From: Tubulanus polymorphus
Taxonomy: Eukaryota; Nemertea; Palaeonemertea; Tubulaniformes; Tubulanidae
Assembly: GCF_964204645.1 (NCBI RefSeq)
Contig: NC_134026.1
Span: 29,034,650 to 29,098,649, forward strand
Length of the DNA stretch: 64,000 bases
Direction: 5' to 3'
Shown here: positions 61,901 through 64,000 of the stretch, in pieces
Layout: each line of letters begins with the position of its first letter
Position numbering within the stretch: the first letter of the stretch is position 1
Notes under the pieces: generated by a model
Databases searched by the model: none
Told to the model about the DNA's origin: nothing
The model's input: only the letters and a program-made list of their open reading frames with translations
Made by a program: the position numbers and the translations under genes

Positions 61901-63862
61901 CTATTGAAACTAACAGGGAGTGACTTCCTGATTAGTAAAAACAGGTCAATCACTTAGAAACATATACCGCTTTACAAAGAATGTTAATCACATTCAGAAA
62001 AAACACTTGTCACAATATTCGATAACAGACCCCCAACAAATAGCAGTATTTACACGGTTGGAAATGAGTTCTTACTGGAAACGAGAACCTGTTAAAAAGT
62101 GGTCAATTTGACCTTTAATGTTTACTTTCCTCACTTCAGTAAAACCACCAACATCCGTACATGGAAAATACCTGCTGAACTTTCTTTGTAAGACGACGAA
62201 ATTGTATACCAGTAAAGAGAAGCCTAATTATGAGATGCGTTCTTTATTTTCATTCGAGTTGTGAACTGATAGGTTACTATCAGATATTTTAAGGAATCAT
62301 TCATCCTTGAAAAATGCATGTAATTTTTAATCCTAGAATGGTGAAGATACTGATGGAGGTGATGATGGAAGTGAAGAGGAAAGAATTTGTAACACAGGTA
62401 ACATGCTATTAGTGTATAGTATACTCGCTAGATGGCGACACCTGGAAGGTTGATGTCTGTAGTGAATGAAGTTATCTCATCTACATGTATTTAAATTTTC
62501 AGAGAATGCTAATTCTTCAACGTATGATGATTTGGATAACGTGACCCTGCATAAAAAACTGATGGAAATTGATATAGAAACCGCCCAGCGTTTGCACCCA
62601 AATGATAGACGTAAAGTTTTAAGGTATCAAACAAAAAAAAAATTCACTCAAAATGAGATTATTTTGGCACAAAAATGAATTCATTGCCAACTAAATTCAG
62701 AGCTTTGGAAATCTATGAACATCATGATAGACCAATGAGTGAGATATTAAGCGAACAGCGTATTCGTGCTGAAGATAAAAGTGGTCCATTACGTTATGAG
62801 TCGCCTTGCATATTTTGGATACAGTGTGAACAAAAAGGTTTGTAAAAAAGCTCACTCAAAGTTTTCAGAATTTCGATTAAAGTCAGAGTAACATTATAGT
62901 TTGGAAACTGGTATTTGTTGCAGTTTTGGACGGTCGTTTGGATGATAGAGTTGATGAAATGATAGAAAAAGGTTTATTGAATGAATTGACTGAATTCCAC
63001 CACAAATACAACAGAGATAGACTGCAACATAACCAGTATGTTCTTTCCTCGCAATATTCCTTGATATCAAAATATACTCTCTAAATTGTATATTGAATGA
63101 TTTTTGTATTTCACAGAGATGCAGATTACGAAACTGGCATTTTTCAAAGTATTGGATTCAAGGAATTTCATCCTTACCTGATGTTAGATGATCAGGGCAG
63201 ACAGACATACGACGGGCAACAATTGTTAGAAGATGGTAAGTTTGGGTAAACTAAAAGAAGCTTGTGTGTAACTAAGATTCTCTAGTTTCCCACAAAATTG
63301 GTTATATAGATGAATATTTACCAGTAGGTATTTACAACTCATTTAATAGAACTCAAATCAAATTTGAGTTCTATGCTAATTTGTATTTATTGTAGGCATT
63401 GAGCGATTGAAACTTGTGACGAGACGTTATTCAAAGAAGCAGCAACGCTGGATCAAAAACAGATTCCTTAAAAGTAAAAACTCTTTATAGATAGATTTAC
63501 ATTTTTTACTTCAATTGAATACTTATATAAGCTGTGTGGTGTATTTTAGGGCCTGGACCCGGAGTACCATCAGTGTATGGACTGGATTCTACTGATCCAG
63601 TGAATTGGACTGAACGTGTGAATACACCAGCTTGTAACGTATTACAAGCTATACTGAATGTTAGTTTCAATCACTTAAAACTGATCAATAAATCTAAGTT
63701 TTTAAGTTTGAAACGGTTAACATGTTTATCTATTGTTTATCGTATAGGGTGATGTACCAGCTATATCTCCCCTGTCTTGCGATGAAGATCGAGATGAACC
63801 TGACTATAACATATGTACAGTTTGTGAGGGAAGAGTTTTTGTCACAAAATATCAATGGCAAG
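58966..63862 (+). CDS. TRIT1: tRNA dimethylallyltransferase (3' end beyond window)
   Basis: Adds an isopentenyl group to A37 of certain cytosolic and mitochondrial tRNAs. Eleven exons are visible: 58966-59103, 59305-59445, 60222-60320, 62337-62397, 62503-62623, 62701-62837, 62924-63035, 63117-63235, 63396-63473, 63550-63659, 63748-63862, all phase-consistent; the gene continues past the edge. The P-loop is GATGCGKS. Family signatures are [44 protein letters not shown] and [12 protein letters not shown]. The last visible exon holds the first two cysteines (CTVC) of the C-terminal zinc finger typical of animal TRIT1; its histidines lie outside. An in-frame ATG at 58948 would add six residues (MHYYSK); which start is used, and whether it gives a mitochondrial presequence, is unclear. 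It sits directly downstream of MYC on the same strand. Confidence 0.95.
59884..59911. repeat. Short inverted repeat in TRIT1 intron 2
   Basis: CCGGAAATAT (59884-59893) and ATATTTCCGG (59902-59911) are exact inverted copies with an 8-bp loop. The surrounding 59770-59960 is rich in TTCCGG variants and has two copies of CAAAGTAAAGGG about 85 bp apart, so it is probably a decayed repeat. Confidence 0.5.
61151..61176 (+). repeat. (GCT)n triplet run in TRIT1 intron 3
   Basis: An imperfect GCT/GGT triplet run of about eight units inside a 2-kb intron. Confidence 0.6.
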
Positions 63863-64000
63863 GTACTGTTCATATAAACATTCCCTGATTAGGACTTACT
63901 AATTATTACTAATCTTATTACTAATGACTTACTAATCATTTCATGCTAAAGTTGAAAATCAAAAAACGTATTTTCATCAAATAGATTTGAACTTATCGAG

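Overview
This window is animal nuclear DNA. It is AT-rich, its genes have several to a dozen short GT-AG introns, and almost no ORF in it is a whole gene. Nine protein-coding loci can be read or rebuilt, eight of them with recognisable families: EGR, ADO, BIN3, ARL6IP4, UPB1, a protein with a RAD51-binding C-terminus, CYRI (FAM49), MYC and TRIT1 (cut by the right edge). The ninth is an unidentified pair of exons. One EGR, one MYC and one CYRI, each at a pre-duplication state, point to an invertebrate bilaterian. A lophotrochozoan (mollusc, annelid or relative) is my best guess, but I cannot prove the phylum.

Layout: 1-3.8 kb is intergenic. EGR (+) lies at 4.5-8.8 kb behind a compact promoter with three perfect CArG boxes, two perfect CREs, ETS sites and a TATA box. 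Two possible alternative first exons sit in its intron. An unidentified two-exon fragment (+) lies at 8.9 and 12.8 kb. ADO (-) is intronless at 13.1-13.8 kb, and BIN3 (+, nine coding exons) runs from 14.3 to 17.0 kb, with a nested foldback repeat in its first intron. ARL6IP4 (+, 17.6-19.2 kb) carries a tRNA-derived SINE. UPB1 (+, 12 exons) spans 20.0-23.2 kb and converges on the RAD51-motif gene (-, 26.1-23.5 kb). CYRI (+) has its body at 33.8-37.8 kb and a long upstream region holding a possible alternative first coding exon. A gene desert of about 15.5 kb follows, then MYC (+, 53.4-57.6 kb) and TRIT1 (+, from 58.9 kb).

The most important result is gene order. EGR-ADO-BIN3 and CYRI-MYC-TRIT1 are each split in vertebrates into partial pairs on different duplicated chromosomes (EGR2 with ADO, EGR3 with BIN3, MYC and MYCN with CYRIB and CYRIA, MYCL with TRIT1). 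Here all these partners lie together within 64 kb, with two classic growth-factor-inducible transcription factors, EGR and MYC, about 50 kb apart. I saw no CRISPR array, prokaryotic operon, full-length transposase or reverse-transcriptase gene, or viral gene. All exon coordinates come from reading splice sites and phases by eye, with no transcript support.
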